Of a DNA stretch of 64,000 nt, positions 50,501-61,084 are shown piece by piece. A model generated the notes under the pieces. The model was not told where the DNA came from and searched no databases. It was given only the letters and a program-made list of their open reading frames with translations. The DNA lies in contig CM075192.1 in assembly GCA_037577475.1 (NCBI GenBank), forward strand, positions 6,346,908 to 6,410,907, read 5' to 3'. The position numbers were made by a program, and so were the translations under genes. How positions within the stretch are numbered: the first letter of the stretch is position 1; the number at the start of each line of letters is the position of its first letter. The DNA is from Chaunax sp. Z400 (lineage: Eukaryota > Chordata > Actinopteri > Lophiiformes > Chaunacidae).

Positions 50501-53500
50501 AAGGAATGTGGCCAAGCATAAAGCCATAGAAACCCTCCTACGTGAAAGCAAAGAAGTACCGATGGACTCACTACTTTTTACTTCACAATGAAAAGAAGTT
50601 CAACTATATGTTGACTACTATAAAAGAGCTGTAAATACATTGTAATAGTGTTAGATTCAGTATCCAGGACAGGTAAGACCTCAGTTAAGCAGCCTGAGGT
50701 CACGTTTTAAGGACATGACAATGTTGGACAGAGAGGACATAATTTGACTACAAGTAATTAGTAACTCCCCAAACTGCAGTCATGTAATTTTCTAGTTCTG
50801 AACATAAATGAGTGTGATTTACTGCTGAAAATCTGTCTCTTATTTTAATATTAGAAACATTTGTCATACTGATAGTGTTATTTGTTATTATTTTTTGCAG
50901 CCACCTTTTCCCTCCTCCTTCACCCATTTTTGCTGGAGGGGCAAATGACCGCTGGGTTCGCTCTGTGAGCTTCTGCTCTGATGGCCGCCATATTGCCAGC
51001 ATCACTGATGACAGGTAAGACACTTAATGGCATCACAATTAAAGTTGTAGTTGTTTTATGTTGTTTTATGTGGTAGAGGTGCACAGATTGCAGTTTTCTT
51101 AGCCGATTCCAATTGATGATTTTTATAAAGCCTGACCTGCCCCTACCTATTTTGACTGATTCCAATTTTTTTTAATCTTCAAAGTTTTGAAACCATAATT
51201 TACAGCATGCACAAACATTTGTGTAACTCTTATTTTATGGTAAATAAAAATTGCATCTATACATTGGTTCATGAGATTTAATATAACTTTTCTCAAACTG
51301 CACCAGACAAGTGGGACCATGTCTCCCTTAAACAAATCTCTAAATCAAAGTCAAAATAAAGTGCTTCAGGTTACTGGTCAACTTTCCTGAACAAATAAAA
51401 TACACCTGGAAATGATGGAGTGTATCATATCCCACTCAATCCATCATGTTTTACTTTCCTCAAAGAAAACATCTACAACAGATCTATACAACAAAAACGT
51501 TAAGGTTGTTGTTCCGAACATTTTCGGGGTTGTTTCTCCGTGATTTATTTTGGCATTACAGGTATTAAAAATTGCAGGCTTTGTGTTTTCTTCATTCATG
51601 GTGAAAAAGTTCCCTGCTGGTGGTGATGTTTGTTACTGTAGCTCATGCTTGTCTTGTGTGCCTGTGACGTGAAACCACGGTGCAGCGCATGAGTGTAACC
51701 GGCACAGAATCAGCCATACCGAGACAGCTTGTTCGCTCACCGCTCATTGCAAAATAAGCCTCTCGAAGCCAATCAATCTGCCAGCCAATCGATCAGTGCA
51801 CCTCTATGAACTTTTTATGGGTCATTTCTCAACTGCCTACTCTTACTAACTTACATACTTTAACCAGTTGAGCCTGAGAGTTATTGGAAGTTGAGCCTCA
51901 CCAGAACTACGGTACATACCCAAAATAAACCAAGATTAACTCCACAACTATCAGGTGTACGTGCACCATCTTGGTATCTATGGACAGAGAAGACCTAACA
52001 GAATGTATTCCCAGTGTCAGTAATATTATAATTATAACTGCTACTATGTCTGAATCGACTTAAACAAAGGAGAAATTAACATTTTTATTCTCGCCTGACG
52101 CTCTAAATGGTAAATAGACTGTAGTTATATAGCACCTTTCTAGTCTGCCAGGATTCACCCATTCACACCAACATTCATACAGTGGTGGCAGAGGCTACCA
52201 TGCAAGGCACTACCTGCTCATCCAGAGTGATAACCATTCACACTATCATACATGCACCGTTGGGTGCAAATTGGGGTTCACTATCTTTTTCAAGGACACT
52301 TGAACATATAGATTGCAGGGGCCTTGGATCGAACCACCGACCTCCCCATTAGTGGAGAACCGAAACTACCAAATTTGTTACTGTTCTTGGGTATTGTGTG
52401 GTTCTGTTTTATGAGTTTAGTTACATTAGCATGAACATGTTTCATCAGTGGATACATAAGTGCAGTGTTTGCAACAATCCTATTTCAAAGTGGTCAAATC
52501 CTAAAAGAACAATGATTTCAGTAGGAGCCTTGACAAGCCCTCATGTATTCAGCTGTGGGACTCCTGAGTGAATAGTTGATCACGAACCTTAGTTCTAATG
52601 CCTATTCTTGCACATGGGGTGATATGTAGCTGCCCTGTTTGCTCCAGGTTGTTTTTACATCTTGCAGGGAGTCATGATTTTTAATGAAACTTTAGAGCAC
52701 ATATCTAATGTTTGGTGGTCTGAGACGGGTCACATGACTGTCAGAAGGTAGCTATTAATCACCTCTAAATAGGTGGTAGGAAGGAAAAAAACATTGAATA
52801 GAAGAGGAAGCTCTGCAAAATGGTGGCTATCTGTGTGGGGATATGGGGTTTCTCAGCAGCCATATTCAAATAATTAGGCAACACGTTTAACAATAATAAG
52901 GTCATTTAATGATACCAAGTATGACAAAAACAAAAAAAAGATCAAATTATAACTCATTAAAATAACATCATATTCAAAGCAGAGCATGGAGAGAATCACT
53001 CATCTATAAATTATAGAAATGTATTAAGTACATGAACTTTTCAGAATCCTAATTGTAATTAGAATTAATACATCTAAAAACAATTTCAGCCAGTACCACT
53101 TATTCTTAGTTGCTAATTATCTGCAGCTATAGCTCAGGTCATCCACTAATCAGAAGGAAGGAAGGCTTCAGCTTCATGATGAAGTGTCCTGAAATGACTC
53201 CTGCTGGAGTGAATTGTGAATGAATATAGAAATATCACAAGGCATTTTGGATAGAAAACATCATTACTTTATCCCTACTGATAACAATAATGGCAGCCTC
53301 TGCCTTCAATGTGTGAATGTATGTGTGAATGTGGTGTTCCTAGTTTCCCCCGGTCTTTTGACTGGGCCCAGCAGCCTGACATGAGTGTCTTTTTCTTTTT
53401 TGATAGGGGCTCAGTGGAGGCTTAACCAACAGAATCAAGGGATGTTTTTAAAAAAAAATCAGATTTACTTCCTTGTATGACAACAACCTGTGGACTATTT

Positions 53501-55528
53501 TAGTCAGTGCTCTCTGTTTTAAGGTAGTCCGTGTGCTTGAATGCACTTTAGATTCTGTTTGAGAATAATAATTGACAGGAGCGTTTCTGTCTCTCTGTTC
53601 AGGCTGGTTCGTTTCTGGAGCATAGAGGAAAGGGCTCCACAGGCCACTGCCTCCCTTTCTAATGGCCTCTGCTGTGCCTTCTCTGCTGAAGGAAGTGTCC
53701 TTGCTGCTGGGTAAGACCTGAGCACATGTTCAGACACGCACCATCCTGTACACACAGATCACATTACATTAATTCAGTCACCTTTTATTGACATAGGACA
53801 GAGCAGTCAAGGAAGATGGATCTTCATGGTTCATCTATGGCTGTTATTGTCCCGATATCAAAAGTGTGTCTTTGATAGCAATACTAAGTTTAGTGTCACA
53901 ATACCAAAATGATTGTTGATCACAATCAAATCAAGTTTCAAACTTTGTGAGTGGGATCTTTAAGTGAGAAAAATGTAATATTGGTGTCAAAATGTATCGA
54001 ACTCCTTGATCTTGTAAGGGACAGTCTGATATTTACCTCTGTTTCATCGCTAAGGAAAACAACTAGCATGTACAAGCTGTCTTTGTGTCACAGGCAGATT
54101 GCACTCTTCATAATCTATTATAATCGTATCAGGCTATGTTTGAGACAGGTCCTTTGTCTGTTCTAGGTTTTCTAGAATACAAGGGTTAGTACATGTTCCT
54201 CTGTTAAGCCCCATTTCCACTGCATAGTACCAGCTCCACTCTGCTCGACTCTACTCGCCTTTTTTGCGTTTCCACTAGGTAAAAAGTACCTGGTACCTGG
54301 TACTACTCTTTTAGTACCTGCTCTGCTGCGGTTCCAAGCGAGCCAGGCAGATACTAAAAGGTCACATGAAACGTTACAGACCACTGATTGGTCAATGCCC
54401 GGCACGCGAGGATCCTGCATAGCACAAATCAATGGCCACCACACTCAGTTAAGCTACTTTAGCGACTGCAAGTTTTTGTTATTGCAGCTGCTATATTGAG
54501 GAGGTACAGGAGTTCCTGTCTTAAACAGCTGATAAGGATATCATGACGCTGAAGACTGCACCATGGCAGTTTCACGCCGCCCCAATCCACCCTGAGGAGG
54601 TACCATCGGCAATGGAAAATGACCGGCAGAAAGTTGAGTCGAGTAGAGCTGGTACTACGCAGTGGGAGTGAGGCTTTAGCCTTGTGTGTCTGGGACTGAC
54701 AATGTTCCCACACATTATTAGTGCTAAATGTACGTTGAGAGTGTTTCCTTTTTACTGGCTGTTCTGTATGACCCTGAAGAGCCGGCTTAGTTTAAATCTG
54801 GCACGTAGCTAGTAGCCCTGTGCTATTTAACTATTTAAGCATTTATAAAGCCCCAAAATGAGACCCTCAGATAACTGTAGTTATATACATTAGTCATTTT
54901 GGAACTCACATTTTCTAATATGCTTGCCATGCCCCTTAACATAGAGGGTAGGACGTACATTGCTATGCTACACTACTTGTCCACTGCAAATTTCATATAA
55001 TATGCAGGTTATCATCTTACCAGCTGGCTACCAGCTGGCCAAGTTAGGTTATTTGGTAAAGTGTCATGTTTTTACCCATTGATAAAGGTTATGGTGTCTG
55101 TCACTGGAGTGTTTGGTGAAGTCTGAAGTGTTTCTTCAGTGGACACTGTTTTATAGCACCTTTTTCATACAGTCTTCATTATGTCAGTCATCCACATTGG
55201 CTCTGTAGACTTATGTCCCACACTAGACTTCTACAGCCCATTTTGTTAACCAGTGCAGGGCGTGGAAATCTTATTTCCTGAAATGACAAGCTCTTCCTGT
55301 CATCAATAGTAGACATGCTATTTGTTTTTATGTATTCATTCTTGTTTTGTTTTGTTGTGTTCAAGGACTCGGGATGGTAGTGTGCACTTCTGGGAATGTC
55401 CTCACAATATTGCCAGTCTGCAGCACATATGCAGGATGGCCCTTCGCCGGGTGATGACCACTCAGCAGGTGGAGGTCCTGGCCATTCCCGCGCCACTCCG
55501 TGACTACCTTACCTACAAAGTCCTCTAA
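35496..55528 (+). CDS. wsb1: WD repeat and SOCS box-containing protein 1, nine coding exons
   Basis: Joined exons are 35496-35535, 37132-37300, 40002-40285, 42887-43018, 44648-44748, 48646-48818, 50901-51014, 53603-53710 and 55366-55528. They total 1284 nt, or 427 residues plus TAA, close to the 421 of human WSB1. All introns are GT-AG and the frame closes at every junction. The protein begins MASFPDSVNENDIG, then a conserved N-terminal block (WTVAFAPNGSYFAWSQGHR). WD repeats follow at roughly residues 111-161, 165-206, 208-248, 250-292, 309-345 and 351-385, and a C-terminal SOCS box at about 388-427 (SLQHICRMALRR, then LAIPAPLRDYL). Known role of the family: substrate receptor of an Elongin B/C-Cullin E3 ubiquitin ligase; mammalian WSB1 targets DIO2, HIPK2 and VHL and is hypoxia-induced. 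The first exon is recognised by its match to the human start. Exons 4, 7 and 8 are length-symmetric, so skipping any one keeps frame. Identification is near certain; exact UTR ends are inferred. Confidence 0.97.
36468..36525 (+). mobile_element. LINE 3' tail with (TTATC)n, intron 1
   Basis: GTGAATTTCCCCACTGTGGG, then ACTGATAAAGGGATATC and TTATC units, is the usual 3' end of fish L2-type LINEs. Confidence 0.65.
37132..37300 (+). CDS. wsb1: wsb1 coding exon 2
   Basis: Acceptor TCATTTTCCAG and donor GTAAGTA. It encodes residues 14-70, including GELLVPVAPFDQKSGREAW and the highly conserved YFAWSQGHRIVRLIPW segment. It enters in phase 1 and leaves in phase 2. Confidence 0.97.
38368..38480 (-). 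mobile_element. LINE reverse-transcriptase fragment, intron 2
   Basis: The minus strand reads HCRAFFTDLSKTFDSVK, the xFxDLSKAFDxVxH motif that carries the first catalytic Asp of LINE reverse transcriptases. The flanks are degenerate. Confidence 0.65.
38591..39912. mobile_element. Probable DNA transposon with internal duplication, intron 2
   Basis: It opens with AGGGGCCTCGTTTATAAAAC, a typical fish transposon terminus. A block around 38842-38950 is repeated at 39151-39282 (AGCCAATCAGAGAGCTAGAA, then TGATGTTGTGCAGTGTG). The right end is uncertain and no coding region is intact. Confidence 0.5.
40002..40285 (+). CDS. wsb1: wsb1 coding exon 3 (variable linker and WD1)
   Basis: Acceptor CATGCTTTAG and donor GTGAGGA. 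The first ~37 residues (70-106) are a Ser/Gly-rich linker several residues longer than the human one. They are followed by DCGDIVWGLAFGSSVPEKQ and the first WD repeat, ending KIWDVYSG. The exon leaves in phase 1. Confidence 0.97.
40685..42476. mobile_element. hAT-type element, intron 3
   Basis: The left end CAGGGTTTCCCCTACCA and right end GGCGAAACACTG are hAT-like termini. GAAGTC lies next to both ends. Inside, CCAGTGGTTTCCAAACTTTT at 41283 is a terminus of a second, different hAT family, suggesting nesting. No intact transposase frame. Confidence 0.6.
42887..43018 (+). CDS. wsb1: wsb1 coding exon 4 (WD2)
   Basis: Acceptor GCTTGTTGCAG and donor GTATGTA. It encodes GKLLLNLMDHTDIVRDL to TLRVWDLKDD, a canonical WD repeat. 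At 132 nt with phase 1 at both ends, it could be skipped without a frameshift. Confidence 0.97.
43800..43912. repeat. Short inverted and direct repeats, intron 4
   Basis: GCAGTACTACCC pairs with GGGTAGTACTGC, and ATTACGGATTGGTATATATA is directly repeated. Confidence 0.7.
44648..44748 (+). CDS. wsb1: wsb1 coding exon 5 (first part of WD3)
   Basis: Acceptor TATCTTGTAG and donor GTACGTA. It encodes GNMVKVLRGHQNWVYCSAF to CSVGAGKA, with the GH and D positions of a WD blade. It ends in phase 0. Confidence 0.97.
46035..47946 (-). mobile_element. Tc1/mariner element, intron 5, interrupted
   Basis: The left end CACTGCTCAAAAACATTAAG and right end CAAAACACAAAGGGAACAC (read on the minus strand) are inverted repeats, with TA on both sides (46033-46034 and 47947-47948). 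The minus strand keeps pieces of transposase such as DALIQVWEEIPQDTICQLI with RSM, the C-terminal region of a Tc1-like family, with stops. A second element (about 46645-47237) splits it. Confidence 0.85.
46645..47237. mobile_element. MITE nested in the intron 5 Tc1 element
   Basis: The ends AGCTGGGTTTATATGAACT and AGTCCATGTAAACCCAGCT form a terminal inverted repeat with a few mismatches. Tc1 sequence resumes on each side (AGAGAACAGGG and GGACCTGTCAATTCTGG). No coding capacity. Confidence 0.8.
48646..48818 (+). CDS. wsb1: wsb1 coding exon 6 (end of WD3, WD4)
   Basis: Acceptor CATGTTACAG and donor GTACGAA. It encodes VFLWNMDKYTLIQKLEGHH to VIVWDHHKATILLELG. The donor (GG|GTACGA) is weaker than the others in this gene. 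Confidence 0.96.
49035..49690 (+). mobile_element. Tc1-like transposase relic, intron 6
   Basis: Frames read GLHRFTVRHIIYKRRRLGTI plus VNVPRSSQPSKI (helix-turn-helix paired-like domain). After a gap they read KAHLHFTTTHLDD, LLTDEWKVEQFGPKG (in place of WSDETKxELFG) and IPTVKHGGGRVTLLGCFAVS. Stops and frameshifts are frequent. The orientation matches wsb1. Confidence 0.85.
50901..51014 (+). CDS. wsb1: wsb1 coding exon 7 (WD5)
   Basis: Acceptor TTTTTTGCAG and donor GTAAGAC. It encodes HLFPPPSPIFAGGANDRWV to GRHIASITDD, the most conserved stretch of WSB proteins. Length 114 nt, phase 2 at both ends. Confidence 0.97.
51074..51806. mobile_element. Non-autonomous hAT-like element, intron 7
   Basis: TAGAGGTGCACAGATTGCAG at the left pairs with CGATCAGTGCACCTCTA at the right. 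These resemble termini of fish hAT families (TAGRGGTGCACCGAT). No transposase. Clear target duplication not seen. Confidence 0.65.
52105..52370 (+). mobile_element. Dispersed fish repeat, intron 7
   Basis: Contains TATATAGCACCTTTCTAGTC, GGTGGCAGAGGCTACCATGC and GGATCGAACCACCGACCT, hallmark blocks of a very common fish repeat with a tRNA-like end. Confidence 0.7.
53603..53710 (+). CDS. wsb1: wsb1 coding exon 8 (WD5 end, WD6)
   Basis: Acceptor CTCTGTTCAG and donor GTAAGAC. It encodes LVRFWSIEERAPQATASLS to GSVLAAG. Length 108 nt, phase 2 at both ends. Confidence 0.97.
54203..54681. mobile_element. MITE, intron 8
   Basis: The ends GCCCCATTTCCACTGCATAG with TACCAGCTC, and GAGCTGGTACTACGCAGTGG with GAGTGAGGC, form a TIR of about 30 bp. 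TTAA precedes the left end and TTAG follows the right, a possible decayed TTAA target. Length about 480 bp, no coding capacity. Confidence 0.75.
55366..55528 (+). CDS. wsb1: wsb1 coding exon 9 (last WD strand and SOCS box)
   Basis: Acceptor TTGTGTTCAAG and stop TAA at 55526-55528. It encodes TRDGSVHFWECP, then the SOCS box. The Elongin BC box SLQHICRM keeps the Leu and Cys contacts. The Cul5-box region reads LAIPAPLRDYL, where mammalian WSB1 has LPIP. Confidence 0.97.
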
Positions 55529-55987
55529 CACCCCCCCACCCTTACTTACCTACCCAAGACCAGTAGACGCAACCGGATCTGCTGCAGCATTATACTGGAA
55601 AACCAGTGAATCCCTCATTCTCTGAAATATAGGCAGTTTTCCATGGATTCTTTTGAACAAACTAAATCAATTAGGACAGTAGAAAAAGATTTAAGTTTTT
55701 CCAAAACCTCAGAGCTGTGTCTTGTCTCAAACCCCACCACATCCACTTAAAGCTGAATACTGTGTGGTTTTGTACATATTTATTTTTGTAAGTGCTCTAG
55801 TAGATTGGTGTGCTGGGGCCACTGCACCAACTGTACCCATTAGGTCAAGTTAATTCTTGAGCCTTCCTTTCCCATCATTGTACAAGTTTGGAATCTCTTA
55901 AGTGTTCAGCTTCTCTTCCTGCTGGTTCCAGCTCTCCGCAGTACCCTTCATCTTTTCTTCTGACTTGAAATGCCTGTTGCACTTAAT

Positions 55988-56745
55988 CTGAGAAGCTTTT
56001 CAGTGGTACTGCATTGCACAGCTTGGCTCAACTTGGCTCACTTTTGGTACCTCGCTTTGATTTTTCTACTGTAAATGGATTCTTAAGCTGCATTCAGCCC
56101 AAATCAGGTGTTGTGGCAATCAGCGCAGGGTTGTGCTTTGGAGGACACAACAGGGAGATCCTCGTTCGGTAGGTAAACTCCACCCAGGTGTACCACCTTG
56201 TTCCTGGCTTTCTGCCCTCTGCTTGTGTGCAACAACTCTTCCAGAGAGGCTTCCTCCATTAATTTCTCCTCCCTGCTTGTGCAGTTTGTCGAAATGAATA
56301 GGACTTCATTTTCTCTGCAATGTCTGATTTTGACTTACTGCAGCCTTAGATGATTTCAATGTCACACATACACTGGAGCAATGGAAGATATGGAAGGGAT
56401 CGTGCTCTTGATACCTGGTAACTGTTTGTCTGTCACTTGGTTTTAAAAAAAGCTGAAGGCAGCAAGACAAGACTTCTTAAAAAAAACAAAAACTTCTTGT
56501 AATCCTTTGTCAGAGCACAGACGATGAGATTACTTCAAAATACTGAAGTGGTGCTTCTAGTGATGATTCACTCTGACCAGTCTGCGGTTTACTGTGTTTT
56601 TCCCCTTTAGTATCACATAATCTCATTTGGAACCTCCACCGAGGTGATAACGAAAAGGCAACGGGCACCAGGCATATTTTGACAATGGAAAACCAAAAGA
56701 GATTGAGTCAAGTCGAGCTATACCATGCAGCAGGAATGCTGTTCA
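55988..56745. mobile_element. Decayed copy of the intron 8 MITE family in the wsb1 3' UTR
   Basis: The left part TTCAGTGGTACTGCATTGCA, with GCTTGGCTCAACTTGGCTC, and the right part GTCAAGTCGAGCTATACCAT, with GCAGCAGGAATGC, match the two ends of the 54203 element. The middle is longer and unrecognised, so these may be two partial copies. Confidence 0.5.
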
Positions 56746-57452
56746 GCTCCTCTTCCAGCTGGCTTCATCACCAAACCCCTCATGTTTCCCTGACTTGAAA
56801 CTGCTTTTGTTGTCATGTTCCAGTGGTGCTTGCTATTAATGCCATGTTTTCTGCTGGCAAATCGATCAGCTAAAGGGACACTGGGGAGGCTTACGGAATA
56901 CAGGTTTTTAGGCCAATACTCGCATCTGTCAATGCTTCACATAGTTAGATAGGAAAAAACACAAAACTGCTGGTGAGACAAAGTAACTACTGATACAATG
57001 GAAGTATAGTATCTGAGCATTATTGTCATGGCATAAAGCAGACAAAAGTCAGCAGTTGTACTTCTGTGAAACAGTATTTACCATGGCTCACTCACCACAG
57101 ACAAATGGGAAGAGTGAGAATTTTTCATGCTTTTATTTAAATTATACGCAGCACCAGAAGCTGGCTACTTCCCTAGCCAGTGGGCTAGCATCTTAACCAG
57201 GTTCCTCAACAAAAACAAATGAAACTTACCAGCAAATTTAAAGTTATGGCAGATATATTGGTATGTTTTTATTGTCAGCCGATGACTGGAATTTGAAATG
57301 CAGAAAAGCCAAAGATAATTTTTGAAATTGTGTCACCATTCTTCAGTTTGTCTACCAGAAAGTAGAGGAGTCCTTCCCAATATATTTCTTGTTAGAAAAA
57401 CAAATTGAAAGTAACTTTATGGGAACCAGAAATGTTTGTTTTGGCTTGTGGA

Positions 57453-57458
57453 AATAAA
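57453..57458 (+). terminator. Proximal poly(A) signal AATAAA candidate for wsb1
   Basis: This is the first AATAAA after the wsb1 stop, followed within 35 nt by TTTGTTTTTG and TTGTTTTGTG, a good downstream element. Confidence 0.5.
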
Positions 57459-57589
57459 ATAATTTGTTTTTGATATTTGCCAATACTTGTTTTGTGAAGT
57501 GTCAAATGTCCTTATCGGCCTGAACAATTCTCTATTATACCATCTACTTGATTAGTTTACCACTGGTGTTGGGTATCGTTTGAATAGAA

Positions 57590-57715
57590 CAAAATCAATA
57601 CAACCAATAGAACCAGAATCAATCAATACAACCAGGATCAATTGATTGATTCTGTTGATTCAATCAATAGAATCAGAATCAAATCAGTTCTGATTCTGTA
57701 CGTTGATTCTCATTT
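57590..57715. repeat. Low-complexity CAATCAATAGAATCAGAATC tract
   Basis: Irregular repeats of AATCAAT and AGAATCA, with a local palindrome GATCAATTGATTGATTC. Confidence 0.7.
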
Positions 57716-59412
57716 CATTAAAAAAAAAGATTTTAATGGGATGTCACAGGTTGGGTAACACAAACATCTTTATTCTGCATTGACTCTTTTCTTTAATACA
57801 AGTCAGTTCAAAGTCATGGTAACTAAAGCCTGACACCAAGCTATGCACTGCTAAAAAATGCCTTTGTGAATCTAAACTAACAAACCTATAACAGGACGGT
57901 GATGTGCAGTGACATTTTTCTTTCTGCTTCTTAGATGTCTCAGATGCAGAGACAGGTGGACTGTTGACTTCATTCATCATGCAGTTAATAGTTGAGCAGG
58001 AACACGGCTAGCTTTCTGTTCCAAATCTAGAGCCATCAATTACAGCTCAAACCTCTTGATGAGTCAAATCTCAGCTGTTATCATTCTCCATTACAGGAAG
58101 GCTCATAAAACTAATGCTAGCTAGTGTTTGATGCACTGAATGACACACAGGCTAGGAGACATTCATTTAGATGGACACTATGCTGCCTTAAATGTTTGGC
58201 TGACTTTGAGGTGCAACCATTCAGACCAAATCAGGTGTTGTGGTGTTGATGTGATGTGATGTTGGTAGAGGCTTTCTCCATCAGCATGTCTTCTCCCCTG
58301 CTGTTGAAGTCTCCTCTAACAGTACAATGGTGTTTGAGACACCAACTCGCTCTGATGGGCCTTCTCAGTGGGATGTTGGGTTGTGTTCCTTCAAACCTGA
58401 ATCTGTTTCAACATTTTGTCGCAGAGAGACTGTTTTTGTTTTTGGTGGAGGCTCCAACGCCCGTGGGGCAGTACAGAGTCTTGAAACGAGCGTTCTTTCA
58501 TCATTTACTTTTAAACCAAGGCGTTTCTGTTGCTTAACTGCTAACTATATTGAACTTGTACAAAAATCTGTATACGGAGTTCCATGTGATATGTATGTAG
58601 ACACAGAATTGTTTATAAATGCATCCACGTTTAAGCCTTCTTTCACTACATTTTTCTCATTTCTATCCAGTTCTTCTGGTGTTGTGTTTTTATATTATTT
58701 TATTGTTTTCTCCTTTAAATGTGAAAATCTCTACACATCTAATGAAAAAAAGCCCCAAATGAAAGCTGTATAACATTTTACCAGTCAGATTTCGAATGGC
58801 AGTGCTACTGTGCCCTGACATATTTTTGCTGTATGTAGAAATTAGAATAATTAATTCCAACAACCCTTAAAATAATCCAAAGCAACCAACCAATCACCTG
58901 CCAGCCTCATCTGGCATTAAAGACTTTCATATTCACCAAATTCGTGATAGAAATATAGGCATGATAATCCATAATGATTCTTTAAGATGTAGCAGTTTCA
59001 TAATAATTGATTGATTGTCAGTGAGAAGAGATGTGAAGAAGGGAAGGTCTTTCATTGTTTTCCTGTTTGTGTTTTTGTAAGAAGATGTGTGCAGAGCAGC
59101 TGTCAATCATTCTTGGCAATAAGTTCTCTGACAGTGTCGATGCCAAAGGATTTCCTTATTGGATAGTTTGTGAAAATGGTTGGATTTTCATCATTTCTTT
59201 TGCGAGGATGTTTCATGAAAGGGCTGCAGTGCTTACTCTACACAACGTTAACTGGGCACTTGCATTCAGTGTTTGTATACCTGTAGCCATTGGTGATTTG
59301 AGTCACAGTCCTGCCTCTGTGAGATGCAGTATGAAGCAGTAAATATATTAAAAAATATATGAATGTAAAAAAATCTTGCAATTTTCTTGTAATTGTGTGT
59401 GTTTGCAGTTTC

Positions 59413-59418
59413 AATAAA
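59413..59418 (+). terminator. Distal poly(A) signal AATAAA candidate for wsb1
   Basis: TCAATAAAGA is followed by AATAGTGGTTTTGAAAG, a canonical arrangement of cleavage signal and GT-rich element. It could define a longer wsb1 transcript. Confidence 0.45.
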
Positions 59419-59435
59419 GATTTTTGACAAAACAA

Positions 59436-60115
59436 TAGTGGTTTTGAAAGTTTGCAACAAGTCTACAGATAAACCTTTATATAACCTTAGACCATATTCT
59501 GAACCCCAAGGTAGCATCTTCCATTTGACCTCCCCTGCCTACTGAAAGCTTTTCTCTTTCAAACCCCCATCTTCAGTTTAAATGAGATCTCTGTTATAAG
59601 TTGTCAATATGACATAATCAGGATCATTTTCTCTGACTTGAAATGTATAAATAAACTTATTTATGCAGATATATGTATAGACATGAAAGTTTGTTAGCTG
59701 AATATGTCCAGCCAAACCACTTCAAACATCAGGTCTAGATGTTAATGGGGTTTTCTCTTCTAAATAAATAATATTTGTATTATCAGTTTATTTCTGATAA
59801 ACACCTTCTGACACATTTGTCCCGTATTTGTTCTAGATAATTCTACCAGAACAGATTTGATAATGTTTGAGTGAGGAAAGCTGCTTCCTGTGGCTCCACC
59901 CAGAAAAACATACACAATTGTGTTTCCTCTTTTTGCCTCATGATCAGAAGGCCAAAAGTTACAACCTGAGTTCCAAAGAAGATGTGGTGTTCTGTAAATT
60001 ATTAATAAAACACAATAACTTCCAAATCCTTTTTGACATTCAATTCAGTACAAAAACATATCTATAGTTATGCCTCATCAACCTCATTGATCTTTGAAAA
60101 TGCTATTCTGAATTG
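59436..60115. other. Downstream intergenic, no gene recognised
   Basis: No coding signal or named repeat. Confidence 0.4.
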
Positions 60116-60226
60116 TATGCCGGCAACACGTCTCAGAAAAGTTGGACAGGGGTAACAAAAGAACAGAAAAGTTGGACAGGGGTACAAAAGAACAGAAAAG
60201 TTGTGGAATGCTCAAAAACACCTGAA
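60116..60226 (-). mobile_element. Tc1-like terminal fragment with short tandem duplication
   Basis: CAGAAAAGTTGGACAGGGGT and AACAGAAAAG are repeated; this resembles the subterminal part of the 61430 Tc1-like family (TTTCAAAAAAGTAGGACAGG). Confidence 0.6.
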
Positions 60227-60660
60227 GGAACATTAGTTTTAAGCCTACTCTTAAATGTAGAGAGGGTGTCTGCCTCCTGGACCCAGACTGGAAGATGGTT
60301 CCACAGGAGAAGAGCCTGGTGACTGAAGGCTCTGGCTCCCGTTCTACTTTTGGAGACTCTAGGGATCACAAGTAACCCTGCATCCAGGGAGCTTAATGTT
60401 CTAGATGGGTAGTAGGGCACTATGAGCTCCTGAAGGTATGTTGGTGCCTGACCATTAAGGGCTTTGTATATGTGAGGAGAAGGATTTTAAATTCTGGATT
60501 TTACAGGGAGCCAATGCAGAGAGTCTACAGGAGAGATATGATCTCTGGTTCTGGTCAGAACACCTGCAGCAGCATTCTAGATCAGCTGGAGAGTCTTTAG
60601 AGACTTGTTGGGACAGCCTGATAATAGGGAATTACAATAATCCAGCCTGGAAGTAACAAA
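60227..60660 (-). mobile_element. LINE ORF2 C-terminus (L2/Rex1-like)
   Basis: The minus strand reads YYPSRTLSSLDAGLLVIPRV, then GARAFSHQALLLWNHLPVWV and STFKSRLKTNV, the conserved C-terminus of fish L2-type LINE ORF2. Upstream on the same strand, pieces of LTRTRDHISPVDSLHWLPVK are visible in DNA. Open over 95 codons but truncated. Confidence 0.85.
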
Positions 60661-61084
60661 TGCATGGATTAATTTTTTTTTTTGCATCTTTTTGAAACAT
60701 AATAATAATATAACTACTGCTAATAATATTAGTATTATATTACTATATAATAATATTTATTCTTTCATAATATTCAACTGTTTGTGATGTGTTGACTGTC
60801 ATGGAGTCTTAAGCAGTTTTTAGTGGAATCCTGGCTGTTATGGAGTGTATAATAGACTATAGTAACAATCCAGGTTACTGGATGGTGTGATCATAGTGGA
60901 GCAGCTGTAATGCACAGGTGAAAATGTTCATGTCTCTTATTTTCTCCATGACCTTTTCCAGGTATTGTAGATTCAAACTGTGAATTCTTTGTAGTTTGTA
61001 GAATGAAACCATAATGGAATTCAGTAGAGTGTATATCTCTACACATCTCTTTTGCTTTCCTGGCCCATGCAACACCCTCCACAA

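Larger units (their letters stand above)
55529..59435 (+). other. wsb1: wsb1 3' UTR (maximum extent)
   Basis: No convincing coding exon follows the stop codon. The first canonical AATAAA is at 57453-57458, followed by T/GT-rich sequence, giving a UTR of about 1.9 kb. A second, at 59413-59418, is followed by GTGGTTTTG and would give about 3.9 kb. AU-rich stretches (for example TACATATTTATTTTTG near 55775) occur early. Two segments near 56000 and 56650 look like ends of a decayed MITE. Which end is used cannot be told from sequence. Confidence 0.55.

Noticed and set aside
58256..58773. Frames of 93 and 148 codons downstream of wsb1
   Set aside because: Located in the probable long 3' UTR; no family, overlapping frames, no splice signals needed to explain them.
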